From JAKACA01 sp049510975 (lineage in GTDB: Bacteria; Actinomycetota; Acidimicrobiia; Acidimicrobiales; Bog-793), in the NCBI GenBank assembly GCA_049510975.1, contig JBEKYM010000014.1, positions 1 to 64,000 on the forward strand: DNA of 64,000 nucleotides, in the 5' to 3' direction. Positions 53,129-61,958 of the stretch are shown in pieces. A program made the position numbers and the translations under genes. Under the pieces are notes generated by a model. That model was not told the DNA's origin and did no database searches. It was given only the letters and a program-made list of their open reading frames with translations. The number at the start of each line of letters is the position of its first letter. Positions within the stretch are counted from its first letter, which is position 1.

Positions 53129-55414
53129 GTGCCGGCGGAGCAACAATTCGAAGGTGTCATCGGTCGGACGCTCGACGAGTCGACGCCCTGGTGGCCGCCG
53201 CTGCCGAGCGCCCCGGCGGGTGCACCCAACGTCGTGATCGTGCTGCTCGACGACGTCGGCTTTGCGCAGTTCGGGTGTTACGGCTCCGACATCGCCACGC
53301 CGACCTTCGACCGGCTGGCGGCGGACGGCCTGCGCTACTCGAACTTCCACACGACAGCGCTGTGCTCACCGACGCGGGCGGCGCTCATCACCGGTCGCAA
53401 CCATCACACCAACGGCATGGGACGCATCGTCGAGATGGCGACGGGGTTTCCCGGCTATGACGCTGTCGTTCCGAGGAGCAGCGGCTTTCTCTCCGAGATC
53501 CTCCTCGAGAACGGCTACTCGACCTTTGCCGTCGGCAAGTGGCACCTCGCCCCGGCCGGCGACATGGCCATGGGCGGGTCGAAGCGGCGTTGGCCGCTCG
53601 GGAGGGGTTTCGAGCGGTTCTACGGGTTCCTCGGCGGCGAGACGGATCAGTTCCACCCGGACCTCGTCTACGACAACCATCAAGTTGCGCCGCCCCGGAC
53701 GGCGGCCGAGGGGTACCACCTCACCGAGGACCTCGTCGATCACGCCACGTTGTTCATCAAGGATCTCCGGGCCGTCGCGCCCGACAAGCCCTTCCTGCTC
53801 TGGTTCACTCCGGGCGCCTGCCACGCGCCTCACCAGGCACCGCGCGGCTACATCGAGCAGTACCGTGGCAACTTCGACCAAGGCTGGGACGAATGGCGGA
53901 ACGAGGTGTACGCCCGCCAGGTCGCTTCCGGCCTCTTGCCCGCCGGCACGCAGCTGAGCGAGCGACCGCAGTGGGTGCCCGCCTGGGACACCCTCACCGC
54001 CGACGAGCGCACGGTGTTCGCTCGGATGATGGAGGTGTACGCGGGGTTCTTGACTCATACTGACGCGCAGGTCGGACGGTTGCTCGACTTCATCGAGTCG
54101 ATCGGCGAGCTGGACAACACCGTCGTGCTCGTCATGAGCGACAACGGCGCCAGTGCCGAAGGCGGCCCGCGGGGTTCGTTCAACGAGCTCTATTTCTTCA
54201 ACTTCGAGCCGGAGTCCATGGAGGAGAACCTCGCCCGCATCGACCAGCTCGGAGGGCCGGAGGCCTACAGCCACTACGCCTGGGGCTGGGCCTGGGCCGG
54301 GAACACACCGCTCAAGCGATGGAAACGAGAGACTCACGAAGGCGGCGTCTGCGACCCGCTCATCGCCCACTTCCCGTCTCGTCTCGGGCGCCCGGGCGCC
54401 ACGCGCCACCAGTACGTGCATGCCGTCGACGTCATGCCGACGCTGCTCGAGCTGATCGGACTCGAGGCGCCGGCCGTGATCGGGGGGGTTGCGCAGACGC
54501 CGATCGAGGGCGTCAGCTTCGCCCACACGCTCACGGACGCCGAAGCTCGGAGCCGCCACGACACCCAGTACTACGAGATGCTCGGCTCACGGGCGATGTA
54601 CCACGACGGCTGGAAGGCGGTCGTGTTCCACCCGTTGCCGATGATCACCTACACCGAGCGCGACGACCCCGACCGGTCCTTCGAGGACGACGACTGGGAG
54701 CTCTACCACGTCGCCGAGGACTTCTCCGAGACCCGCGATCTCGCCGTCGAGCGGGCCGACAAGCTGAAGGAGCTCGTCGACCTCTGGTGGAGCGAGGCCG
54801 AGCGCTACAACGTCCTGCCCGTGACGAACCAGCCGGTGCGCGGGGCCGACACGCGCTACCGGCGGGAGCGTTTCGTGTTCCACGCCGGCATCGGCTCGCT
54901 CCCGCAGCTCGTGGCACCCAACCTTGCCAACCGAGCGTGGCGGATGCGGGCGGAGCTCCTCGTTCCCGAGTCGGGTGCCGGCGGCGTCCTCGTGTGCCAC
55001 GGCGGTCACGCCGGCGGTTACGTCGCCTACGTCCGAGACGGCAGGGTGCACTTCGGATACAACCATCTCGGGTCCTCGCTCACGACGGTGTCGGCCGAGG
55101 TAGCCCTGCCCACCGGCCCGGTCGTCGCCCGGATCGAATTCACGCCGACGGGCGCATTTGCCGGTGACGTCGAGCTGTTCTACGGGGACGTACCGGTCGG
55201 CCAGGGCCATATCCCCCGGACGACCCTCGTCACCTTCGGCGTGCACGGCTTCACGGTCGGCTACCAGAACGGTACGCCCGTGAGCCCGCTGTGCCCGGGG
55301 CGGAGCGAGTTCACGAACGGTGCGCTCGTGCAGGTGGTCATCGAGACCGACAAGCGGGTTCGTGCCGGCGTCCCGGCAGGCTCCGACGACCGCCTGGGGA
55401 TGGCGACGCAGTAG
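53129..55414 (+). CDS. Arylsulfatase (type I, formylglycine-dependent)
   Basis: A 761-residue sulfatase. The metal-binding LLDDVGFAQFGCYG and the catalytic CSPTRAALITGR are present; Cys79 of CxPxR would be oxidised to formylglycine by a separate maturase, which is not in this window. GKWHLAP and FLWFTPGACHAPHQAP hold further active-site residues. The C-terminal ~230 residues include a beta-rich region after the sulfatase fold. No signal peptide is seen, so it is probably cytoplasmic. GTG 53129 follows GGGGGAGG. Confidence 0.93.
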   Translation: MPAEQQFEGVIGRTLDESTPWWPPLPSAPAGAPNVVIVLLDDVGFAQFGCYGSDIATPTFDRLAADGLRYSNFHTTALCSPTRAALITGRNHHTNGMGRIVEMATGFPGYDAVVPRSSGFLSEILLENGYSTFAVGKWHLAPAGDMAMGGSKRRWPLGRGFERFYGFLGGETDQFHPDLVYDNHQVAPPRTAAEGYHLTEDLVDHATLFIKDLRAVAPDKPFLLWFTPGACHAPHQAPRGYIEQYRGNFDQGWDEWRNEVYARQVASGLLPAGTQLSERPQWVPAWDTLTADERTVFARMMEVYAGFLTHTDAQVGRLLDFIESIGELDNTVVLVMSDNGASAEGGPRGSFNELYFFNFEPESMEENLARIDQLGGPEAYSHYAWGWAWAGNTPLKRWKRETHEGGVCDPLIAHFPSRLGRPGATRHQYVHAVDVMPTLLELIGLEAPAVIGGVAQTPIEGVSFAHTLTDAEARSRHDTQYYEMLGSRAMYHDGWKAVVFHPLPMITYTERDDPDRSFEDDDWELYHVAEDFSETRDLAVERADKLKELVDLWWSEAERYNVLPVTNQPVRGADTRYRRERFVFHAGIGSLPQLVAPNLANRAWRMRAELLVPESGAGGVLVCHGGHAGGYVAYVRDGRVHFGYNHLGSSLTTVSAEVALPTGPVVARIEFTPTGAFAGDVELFYGDVPVGQGHIPRTTLVTFGVHGFTVGYQNGTPVSPLCPGRSEFTNGALVQVVIETDKRVRAGVPAGSDDRLGMATQ

Positions 55415-55423
55415 CGGCGGCGC

Positions 55424-56380
55424 TCAGGTGCCGTCGCGGAGCAGCTGACGCTCCTGCTCGGCGGTGAGGACGCCGGGCCGTTCCCGATAGGTCCCTGCCG
55501 CCCGGGCGGCCTTCACCCACTCGAGGGTGTCGCCGGCCGTTTCGGTGAGCGGCCGCCAGGACAAGCCGTGGGCAACGGCCTTTCCCACGTTTGCCGAGAG
55601 CATCCCCCACGACTCGCCCGGGTCCGAGAGCGGCAGCAGGTCATTGGCGCCGCCCCAGTGCACGTCGGGGGCAGTGCTGCCGGTCCCGTCGGCGATCGCC
55701 TGCAGTACCGCCGAGAACGTGAGGGCAGGGTCCGGTGCCGTCGCCTGGAAGACGTCCGCCGTGTCGTTCTCGACCAGCCCGACGACGAAGCTCGCCAGGT
55801 CACGCCCATCGATCACTTGCAACGGCTGGTCGGCGGCCGGTCCGAGCATCGGGCCGCCTGCCGCCACGCGTTCGACCCAGTAGACGAACCGGTGCGTCGG
55901 ATCGTACGGCCCGACCACATAGCCGGGCCGCACGATGCAGAGGCGCTCGGGGCCGGCGAGCTCGCGGGCCGTCAGCTCGCAGCCGACCTTGAGGGCGCCA
56001 TAAAGCTCCATGCTCACCTCGGACTCGTAGGAGGGTTCGACGAGGGGAGCGCTCTCGTCGAAGCCGGGCGGGACGCTCTCGGGGTAGACGCTGATCGTGG
56101 AGATGAAGGTATAGAGCCCGGCGCCGGTCCCGAGGGCGCCGAGCAGCGTGCGCACTTGTCGGGGAACGTAGGCGCAGACGTCGATAGTGGCGTCCCACTG
56201 GCGGCCGGTGATGCCGGAGAGATCGGCGTTGCGGTCGCCGTGAATCTGCTCGACGCCGGCCACGGCGTCCGATCTCGTCTGGCCACGGTTGAAGAGCGTG
56301 ACGGTATGACCCTCGTCGACGGCCCGTTCCGTGATGTGGCGTCCGACGAACGAGGTCCCACCGATGACGAGCAGTCGCAT
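55424..56380 (-). CDS. NAD-dependent epimerase/dehydratase (SDR)
   Basis: A 318-residue extended short-chain dehydrogenase. The NAD(P)-binding loop is VIGGTSFVGRHI and the active-site pair is Tyr and Lys in LYGALK; TISVYPES supplies the serine region. The sequence resembles isoflavone-reductase-like or sugar epimerases, but the substrate is unclear. ATG 56380. It is 30 bases downstream of the PLP decarboxylase on the same strand and converges with the sulfatase. Confidence 0.9.
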   Translation of the reverse strand: MRLLVIGGTSFVGRHITERAVDEGHTVTLFNRGQTRSDAVAGVEQIHGDRNADLSGITGRQWDATIDVCAYVPRQVRTLLGALGTGAGLYTFISTISVYPESVPPGFDESAPLVEPSYESEVSMELYGALKVGCELTARELAGPERLCIVRPGYVVGPYDPTHRFVYWVERVAAGGPMLGPAADQPLQVIDGRDLASFVVGLVENDTADVFQATAPDPALTFSAVLQAIADGTGSTAPDVHWGGANDLLPLSDPGESWGMLSANVGKAVAHGLSWRPLTETAGDTLEWVKAARAAGTYRERPGVLTAEQERQLLRDGT

Positions 56381-56410
56381 GACCTCACGGTACCTGCCGG
56401 CGCCGTCTCC

Positions 56411-57658
56411 TCAGGAGTAACGAGCGGCGGCGTCTCCCTGCCTCGTCGCAACGACGCCCTCGCGGACCGCCCGCACGGCGGTTTGAAAGTCCGCCACGAA
56501 CTCGTCCATGACGGCGGCGTGCCCCGGCGAGAGCATGAGATGCACACCGGGCGGTTCGGTGTTGCGGTTGAGGTACCACCCGCGCGCCGCCATGGCGTCG
56601 GCCACGGCGGAGAGGTCGAGCTCGCCGCCGGGGGAATGCAGGGCGAGAACCGGGCCGACGGGCTCGCCCACGATCTCGATCCCATCGATCTCGTCGATGA
56701 CCGCCCGGAAGCGGTCGGAGAGGGAGACGAGGCAGGAGACGATCTCGGTGTAGCCCTCGATCCCGAGGTGCTGCATCACCGCCCACGAACAGGCGATGGG
56801 CGCAGCCGGCCTGGCGCCGGCGATGGCGGCGGAGCCATAGAGGCCGGCGCCCCATTGGTCATACAGAAACCCCTGCAGTTCGAACCAATCGTCCTCCCGG
56901 TGGAGCACGACCGAGGCGCCTTTTGGCACATAGCCGTATTTGTGGACGTCGGCCGACATGCTCGTCACACCTGCCACGGCGAAGTCGAACGGCGGCACCT
57001 CGCGGCCGAGCCGCGCCAGGAACGGCAGCACGAACGCGCCGATGCAGGCATCGACGTGGCATCCGGCCCCGGCTTCGGCCGCCAGCGCCGCCAGCTCCTC
57101 GACGGGGTCCATGATCCCGTACGGGTAGGAGAAGGCGGAGGCGACGATCACGGCCGTGCGCGGGGTCACGAGCGATCGGGCGGCGGCGACGTCTGCTCGC
57201 CAGCCATCGTCGAGCGGGATCGGCACGAGCTCGAGGCCGAAGTAGTGGGCGGCCTTGGCGTAGGCGGGATGTGCGGAAGCCGGCGCCAGGATCTGGGGGT
57301 CGTCGACCCCTCGGGCACGCGCCCGTTGCCGGTGCACGAGCATGGAGAGCAGGATCGATTCGGTGCCCCCCGAAGTCATCGCTCCGGCTTGGCGGCCGGT
57401 GTCGCTCCGATGGAGCAACGAGGCGACCGAACCGACGACCTCGGACTCCAGCGCGGCCAGCTCGGGGAAGCGAAACGGGTTGAGTGCGTTGCCGAACAGG
57501 TACCGCCGGTTGACCTCGACCACGAGCTCTTCGATGTCGGCGCGACCCGACGGGTAGACGAGGCCGAAGAGGCGGCCGGCGTGCACGTCCGGCTCGAGCG
57601 CCTGCCGACCTCCGAGGGCCTCGAGCACCTCGCTGGAGGAGCGGCCCTGTTCTCGCAT
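56411..57658 (-). CDS. Group II PLP decarboxylase / sphingosine-phosphate-lyase-like
   Basis: A 415-residue fold-type I PLP enzyme. The PLP lysine is in SADVHKYGYVPKG, and MTSGGTESILLSML is the phosphate-binding region. The sequence is closest in feel to the sphingosine-1-phosphate lyase/tyrosine decarboxylase group. ATG 57658. Bacteria seldom make sphingosine phosphate, so an amino acid decarboxylase is at least as likely. It is divergent from the molybdenum hydroxylase genes. Confidence 0.88.
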   Translation of the reverse strand: MREQGRSSSEVLEALGGRQALEPDVHAGRLFGLVYPSGRADIEELVVEVNRRYLFGNALNPFRFPELAALESEVVGSVASLLHRSDTGRQAGAMTSGGTESILLSMLVHRQRARARGVDDPQILAPASAHPAYAKAAHYFGLELVPIPLDDGWRADVAAARSLVTPRTAVIVASAFSYPYGIMDPVEELAALAAEAGAGCHVDACIGAFVLPFLARLGREVPPFDFAVAGVTSMSADVHKYGYVPKGASVVLHREDDWFELQGFLYDQWGAGLYGSAAIAGARPAAPIACSWAVMQHLGIEGYTEIVSCLVSLSDRFRAVIDEIDGIEIVGEPVGPVLALHSPGGELDLSAVADAMAARGWYLNRNTEPPGVHLMLSPGHAAVMDEFVADFQTAVRAVREGVVATRQGDAAARYS

Positions 57659-57762
57659 CTCGCGACGGTACTCGCGACCCGTCGCCGCTCGGCTCTGTGG
57701 TTGTGAGGGAGGCGTGCCGGTGATAAGACGGCGGTGCCACGGACGACAGAGGGGGAAGCCGG

Positions 57763-58239
57763 ATGAGAGTGTCCCTGACGGTGAACGGCAAGGCTCGTTC
57801 CGACGACATCGAGCCGCGGCTGTTGCTCGTCCACTACTTGCGCGACGTGCTCGGCCTCACCGGCACCAACATCGGGTGCGACACGTCGTCGTGCGGAGCG
57901 TGCACGATCCTCGTCGAAGGCGAGTCCGTCAAGTCCTGCACGATGTTGGCACTGCAGGCCGAAGGTGCCGACATCACCACGATCGAGGGCCTTGCCGGCG
58001 ACGAGCTCCACCCGGTGCAGGAGGCGTTTCGCCAGAACCACGGCCTCCAGTGCGGCTACTGCACCCCCGGCATGGTGATGGCGGCGGTCTCGTTGCTGGC
58101 CGAGCACCCGAACCCGAGCGAGGAGGAGGTCCGCCTCGGTCTCGAAGGCAACCTCTGCCGCTGCACGGGCTACCACAACATCGTGAAGTCCGTCCTGGCC
58201 GCCGCCGCCGGCGCCGGCAAGGAAGCGGTGGCGTCATGA
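57763..58239 (+). CDS. coxS: Molybdenum hydroxylase small subunit (2x 2Fe-2S)
   Basis: A 158-residue iron-sulfur subunit. The plant-type cluster motif is GCDTSSCGAC with a further Cys in KSCTM; the C-terminal cluster motif is CGYCTPG with CRCTGY. It passes electrons from the molybdenum site to the FAD subunit. ATG 57763 follows GGGGGAAG. The stop overlaps the large-subunit ATG (ATGA). Gene order S-L-M is the one usual for form II enzymes. Confidence 0.95.
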   Translation: MRVSLTVNGKARSDDIEPRLLLVHYLRDVLGLTGTNIGCDTSSCGACTILVEGESVKSCTMLALQAEGADITTIEGLAGDELHPVQEAFRQNHGLQCGYCTPGMVMAAVSLLAEHPNPSEEEVRLGLEGNLCRCTGYHNIVKSVLAAAAGAGKEAVAS

Positions 58240-60629
58240 CGGCGACCGAGTCTGCAACGACGCCGGCGGTGCTCGGCACCCGGCTGCTCCGCAAGGAGGA
58301 CCCGCCTCTGCTGACAGGCGAGGCCCTGTACGTCGCCGACCTCCAAGTCCCCGGCGCCCTCCACCTGTCGCTCGTGCGAAGCCCCGTGGCGCACGCCCGC
58401 ATCGTCTCGATCGACCTCGAGGCGGCAAAAGCCATGCCCGGCGTCGTCGCTGCCTATTCCGGTGCCGATTTGAATGATGCTTGGGCGGCACCCATGCCCT
58501 GTGCGTGGCCGGTGACCGCAGACATGAAGAGCCCCACGCACCTGCCGCTCGCCGTCGAGACGGTGAACTACCTGGGCGATGCCGTCGCCGTGGTCGTGGC
58601 CGAGAGCGAGTATGCCGCCCGCGACGCCGCCGACGCCGTCGTCGTCGAGTACGACCCCCTCCCCGCCGTCATCAGCCTCGAGGACGCTTTGTCGGACCGC
58701 GTGCTCGTGCACGAGGGCCTCGGGACGAACTCCAGCTATACCTGGGAGCTCTCGCCCGACGCGGCCGCAGTGGAAGCGGCCTTTGCCAGTGCCGCCCACA
58801 CCGTCTCCAAGCGCTACGTCCAGCAACGCCTCATCCCCTCGGCGATGGAGCCGCGCGGGGTCGTCGTCGTGCCTCAGCCCTATGGGGGCGAGTACACGGT
58901 CTACTCCGCCACGCAGATCCCCCACATCTTGAAGATCATGCTGGCGATCACCTGCGGCATCCCCGAGACGAGCCTTCGAGTGATCGCGCCGTCGGTGGGA
59001 GGGGGCTTCGGTTCGAAGCTGAACGTGTACGCCGAGGAGATCCTCTCGGTCGTGCTCGCCAAACAGCTCGGCCGCCCGATCCGTTGGGTGGAGGAGCGGT
59101 CCGAGAACAGCGTCGCCACGATCCAGGGCCGTGGTCAGATCCAGCACATCGAGCTGGCGGCCGACGCCGAAGGCCGCATCACGGCCATCCGCGTCAAGCT
59201 GCTCGCCGACATGGGCGCCTACCTGCAGCTCGTGACTCCCGGCATCCCGTTGCTCGGTGCGTTCCTCTACACCGGCGTGTACGACGTGCCTGCGTACTCC
59301 TTCTCGTGCACGTCGGTCTTTACGACGATGACGCCGACGGACGCCTACCGCGGCGCCGGACGACCAGAAGCCACCTACGCCATCGAGCGGGCAATCGACG
59401 CCCTCGCCGCCGAGGTCGGTGTCGATGCCGTCGAGATCCGCCGTCGCAACTTCATCAAGGCGGAGCAGTTCCCGTACTCGTCGGTTGCCGGACTCGTCTA
59501 CGACAGCGGCCGATACGAGGTCGGCCTCGACAAGGCGCTCGAGGTGGCCGGCTACCAGGCGCTACGGGAGGAGCAGGCGCGGCGCCGTGCGGCCGGCGAC
59601 CCGAAGCAGCTCGGCATCGGCGTGTCCTCCTACATGGAGATGTGCGGGTTGGCGCCGTCGCGGGTACTCGCCTCCCTCAACTACTCCGCCGGCGGTTGGG
59701 AAGCGGCCACCGTGCGTTTGCTGCCGACGGGCAAGGTGCAGGTCGTCACGGGCACGGCCCCGCACGGCCAAGGCCATGAAACGTCCTGGTCGATGATCGT
59801 GGCCGACCGTCTCGGCGTGAGCCCCGACGACGTCGACGTCCTCCACTCCGACACCGCGATCGCCCCCTACGGCCTCGACACCTACGGGTCTCGCTCGCTT
59901 CCCGTCGGGGGTGTAGCCGTCGCCCTGGCTACCGACAAGATGATCGACAAGGCCCGCGAGATCGCCGCCCACCTGCTCGAGGCGGCAGCGGAGGACCTCG
60001 AGCTCTCGGGCGGATCGTTCCGGGTGAAGGGCTCGCCGACGAGCGAGATCGCCCTCGGGGCCGTCGCCTTCGAGGCCTTCACGGCGCACAATCTGCCCGA
60101 CGGGATGGAGCCGAACCTGGAGGCGTCGGTGCACTACGACCCGCCGAACTTCTCGTTTCCCTCCGGCACCCACATCGCCGTCGTGGAAGTCGACACCGAG
60201 ACCGGCCGCGTCCACCTCGACCGCTACATCGCCGTCGACGACTGCGGAGTGCAAGTGAACCCCCTCATCGTCGAGGGCCAGGTGCACGGCGGGATCGTGC
60301 AAGGCATCGCCCAAGCGCTCTGGGAGGAAGCCATCTACGACGACGAAGGCAACCTGCTCACGAGCACATTCATCGACTATCTCGTCCCAGCCGCCTCCGA
60401 GCTGCCGAGCTTCGAGCTCGCCACCGTCGTGACACCGAGCCCCACGAACGTCCTCGGCGTGAAGGGCGTCGGCGAGGCGGGCACGATCGGTTCGGCTCCG
60501 GCGGTCATGAACGCCATCGTGGACGCCCTCGGGCCGTTCGGAGTGACCGACCTCGAGATGCCGGCGACGCCGGAACGCGTCTGGAAAGCGATTGCCGAGT
60601 CCCCACGATCGCAAGGAGCGACCCGATGA
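58236..60629 (+). CDS. coxL: Form II CoxL-like molybdenum hydroxylase large subunit
   Basis: A 797-residue molybdopterin-cytosine-dinucleotide-type subunit. The active-site loop reads AYRGAGR (370-376), the form II signature, not the AYxCSFR of true form I CO dehydrogenase, so the copper-binding Cys is absent. The catalytic Glu is at about 747 (GVGEAGT). Form II enzymes may oxidise purines, aldehydes or other substrates; CO oxidation is doubtful. ATG 58236 overlaps the coxS stop and its stop overlaps coxM. No maturation genes (coxDEFG) are beside it. Confidence 0.93.
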   Translation: MTATESATTPAVLGTRLLRKEDPPLLTGEALYVADLQVPGALHLSLVRSPVAHARIVSIDLEAAKAMPGVVAAYSGADLNDAWAAPMPCAWPVTADMKSPTHLPLAVETVNYLGDAVAVVVAESEYAARDAADAVVVEYDPLPAVISLEDALSDRVLVHEGLGTNSSYTWELSPDAAAVEAAFASAAHTVSKRYVQQRLIPSAMEPRGVVVVPQPYGGEYTVYSATQIPHILKIMLAITCGIPETSLRVIAPSVGGGFGSKLNVYAEEILSVVLAKQLGRPIRWVEERSENSVATIQGRGQIQHIELAADAEGRITAIRVKLLADMGAYLQLVTPGIPLLGAFLYTGVYDVPAYSFSCTSVFTTMTPTDAYRGAGRPEATYAIERAIDALAAEVGVDAVEIRRRNFIKAEQFPYSSVAGLVYDSGRYEVGLDKALEVAGYQALREEQARRRAAGDPKQLGIGVSSYMEMCGLAPSRVLASLNYSAGGWEAATVRLLPTGKVQVVTGTAPHGQGHETSWSMIVADRLGVSPDDVDVLHSDTAIAPYGLDTYGSRSLPVGGVAVALATDKMIDKAREIAAHLLEAAAEDLELSGGSFRVKGSPTSEIALGAVAFEAFTAHNLPDGMEPNLEASVHYDPPNFSFPSGTHIAVVEVDTETGRVHLDRYIAVDDCGVQVNPLIVEGQVHGGIVQGIAQALWEEAIYDDEGNLLTSTFIDYLVPAASELPSFELATVVTPSPTNVLGVKGVGEAGTIGSAPAVMNAIVDALGPFGVTDLEMPATPERVWKAIAESPRSQGATR

Positions 60630-61447
60630 TCCCCTCAGCGTTCGACTACCGCAGGGCCTCGAGCCTCGACGAGGCGATCTCGATGCTCGCCGAGGGCGGC
60701 GAGGACGCCAAGCTGCTCGCCGGCGGGCACTCGCTCCTGCCGCTCATGAAGCTGCGGCTCGCTTCGCCGTCGGTGCTCATCGACATCGGCGGAGTCCGTG
60801 ACCTCTCCTATGTGCGCGACGCCGGCGACCACATCGCCGTCGGCGCCCTCACTCGTCACCTCGACGTGCACGAGAGCGAGGTGCTCCGCAGCCAGGTGCC
60901 GGTGCTCGCTCACGTGGCCGGTCAGATCGGCGACCCCCAGGTCCGCCATCGCGGCACCATCGGCGGATCCCTTGCCCACGGTGACCCCGCCTCGGACTTG
61001 CCGGCGGTCTGCCTGGCACTACGGGCAACGTTCGTGCTCCACGGTCCAGGTGGAGAGCGCCAGGTGCCGGCGGCCGATTTCTTCACCGGCTTCCTCGAAA
61101 CCGCTCTCGCCCGCGACGAAGTGCTCACTGAGATCCGGTTCCCGAAGATGCGCGAGGCGGGCTGGTCGTTCCAGAAGTTCGGGCTTCGCGCCCAGGACTG
61201 GGCCATCGTCGGCGTCGTCGCCGTCCGTAACGGCCACACGGGCGTCGCCCTCGTCAACATGGCCGACACACCTGTGCTGGCGTCGGCCGTCGAGGCCGCG
61301 GTGGCTGGTGGTGCCTCGGCCGCCGAGGCCGCCGAGCATGCCTCCGACGGGCTCGACCCACCGCACGACGTCCGGTCCTCGCGGGAGTACCGCCGGCACC
61401 TTGCCCAGGTGCTCGTGCGGCGGGCACTCGAAGAGTCCGGCGTCTGA
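60626..61447 (+). CDS. coxM: Molybdenum hydroxylase FAD subunit
   Basis: A 273-residue FAD-binding subunit. The two FAD loops AGGHSLLPLMKLRL and TIGGSLAHGDPASDLPAV are visible. It takes electrons from CoxS and delivers them to an acceptor such as the quinone pool or oxygen. ATG 60626 overlaps the coxL stop (ATGA), completing the S-L-M operon. Confidence 0.94.
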   Translation: MIPSAFDYRRASSLDEAISMLAEGGEDAKLLAGGHSLLPLMKLRLASPSVLIDIGGVRDLSYVRDAGDHIAVGALTRHLDVHESEVLRSQVPVLAHVAGQIGDPQVRHRGTIGGSLAHGDPASDLPAVCLALRATFVLHGPGGERQVPAADFFTGFLETALARDEVLTEIRFPKMREAGWSFQKFGLRAQDWAIVGVVAVRNGHTGVALVNMADTPVLASAVEAAVAGGASAAEAAEHASDGLDPPHDVRSSREYRRHLAQVLVRRALEESGV

Positions 61448-61506
61448 GGTCTGCCCGGTCATCGCGCAGGCGAGCTATCCCTACGTCCGCTGAAACCGCG
61501 GGCGAG

Positions 61507-61902
61507 CTAGGGGGCGTCGAGCTCGCCCATGACGCAGAACTCGTTGCCCTCCGGATCGCTCATGACGACCCACGAAGTGTCCGACTGGCCGATGTCGGCG
61601 CGGCGGGCGCCGAGGCCGATGAGGCGCTCGACTTCGGCGTCCTGTGTGCAATCGAAGGGCGTGACGTCGATGTGCACCCGGTTCTTCACCGCCTTCGACT
61701 CGGGCACGAGAACGAAGGCGACCACCGGCGCTAACGGTCCGGACCGCCAGGCATGGTCGGAGCTGTCGCGATTGGGTGGCTCGATGGCAAGCCAGCCTTC
61801 TCCGCTGTGGCCCCGCTCGTAACCGAGGACGGCGCTCCAGAAGCCGGCCATGACCTCGAGGTCGTGACAGTCGATGATGACTTCGGTGAGCCGGCTCGCC
61901 AT
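61507..61902 (-). CDS. VOC-family (glyoxalase-like) protein
   Basis: A 131-residue protein with two beta-alpha-beta-beta-beta repeats. RLTEVIIDCHDLEVMAGFWSAVLGY begins the first and HIDVTPFD and DPEGNEFCVM mark the second, with Asp/Glu/His residues that could bind a metal. It may be an uncharacterised dioxygenase or resistance-type VOC protein. It is convergent with coxM and divergent from the P450. Confidence 0.87.
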   Translation of the reverse strand: MASRLTEVIIDCHDLEVMAGFWSAVLGYERGHSGEGWLAIEPPNRDSSDHAWRSGPLAPVVAFVLVPESKAVKNRVHIDVTPFDCTQDAEVERLIGLGARRADIGQSDTSWVVMSDPEGNEFCVMGELDAP

Positions 61903-61958
61903 AGCCTGAACGCTACCGGGCGGTCGCGTGAGACGATGGGCGGCGTGGGAGGGGATCG

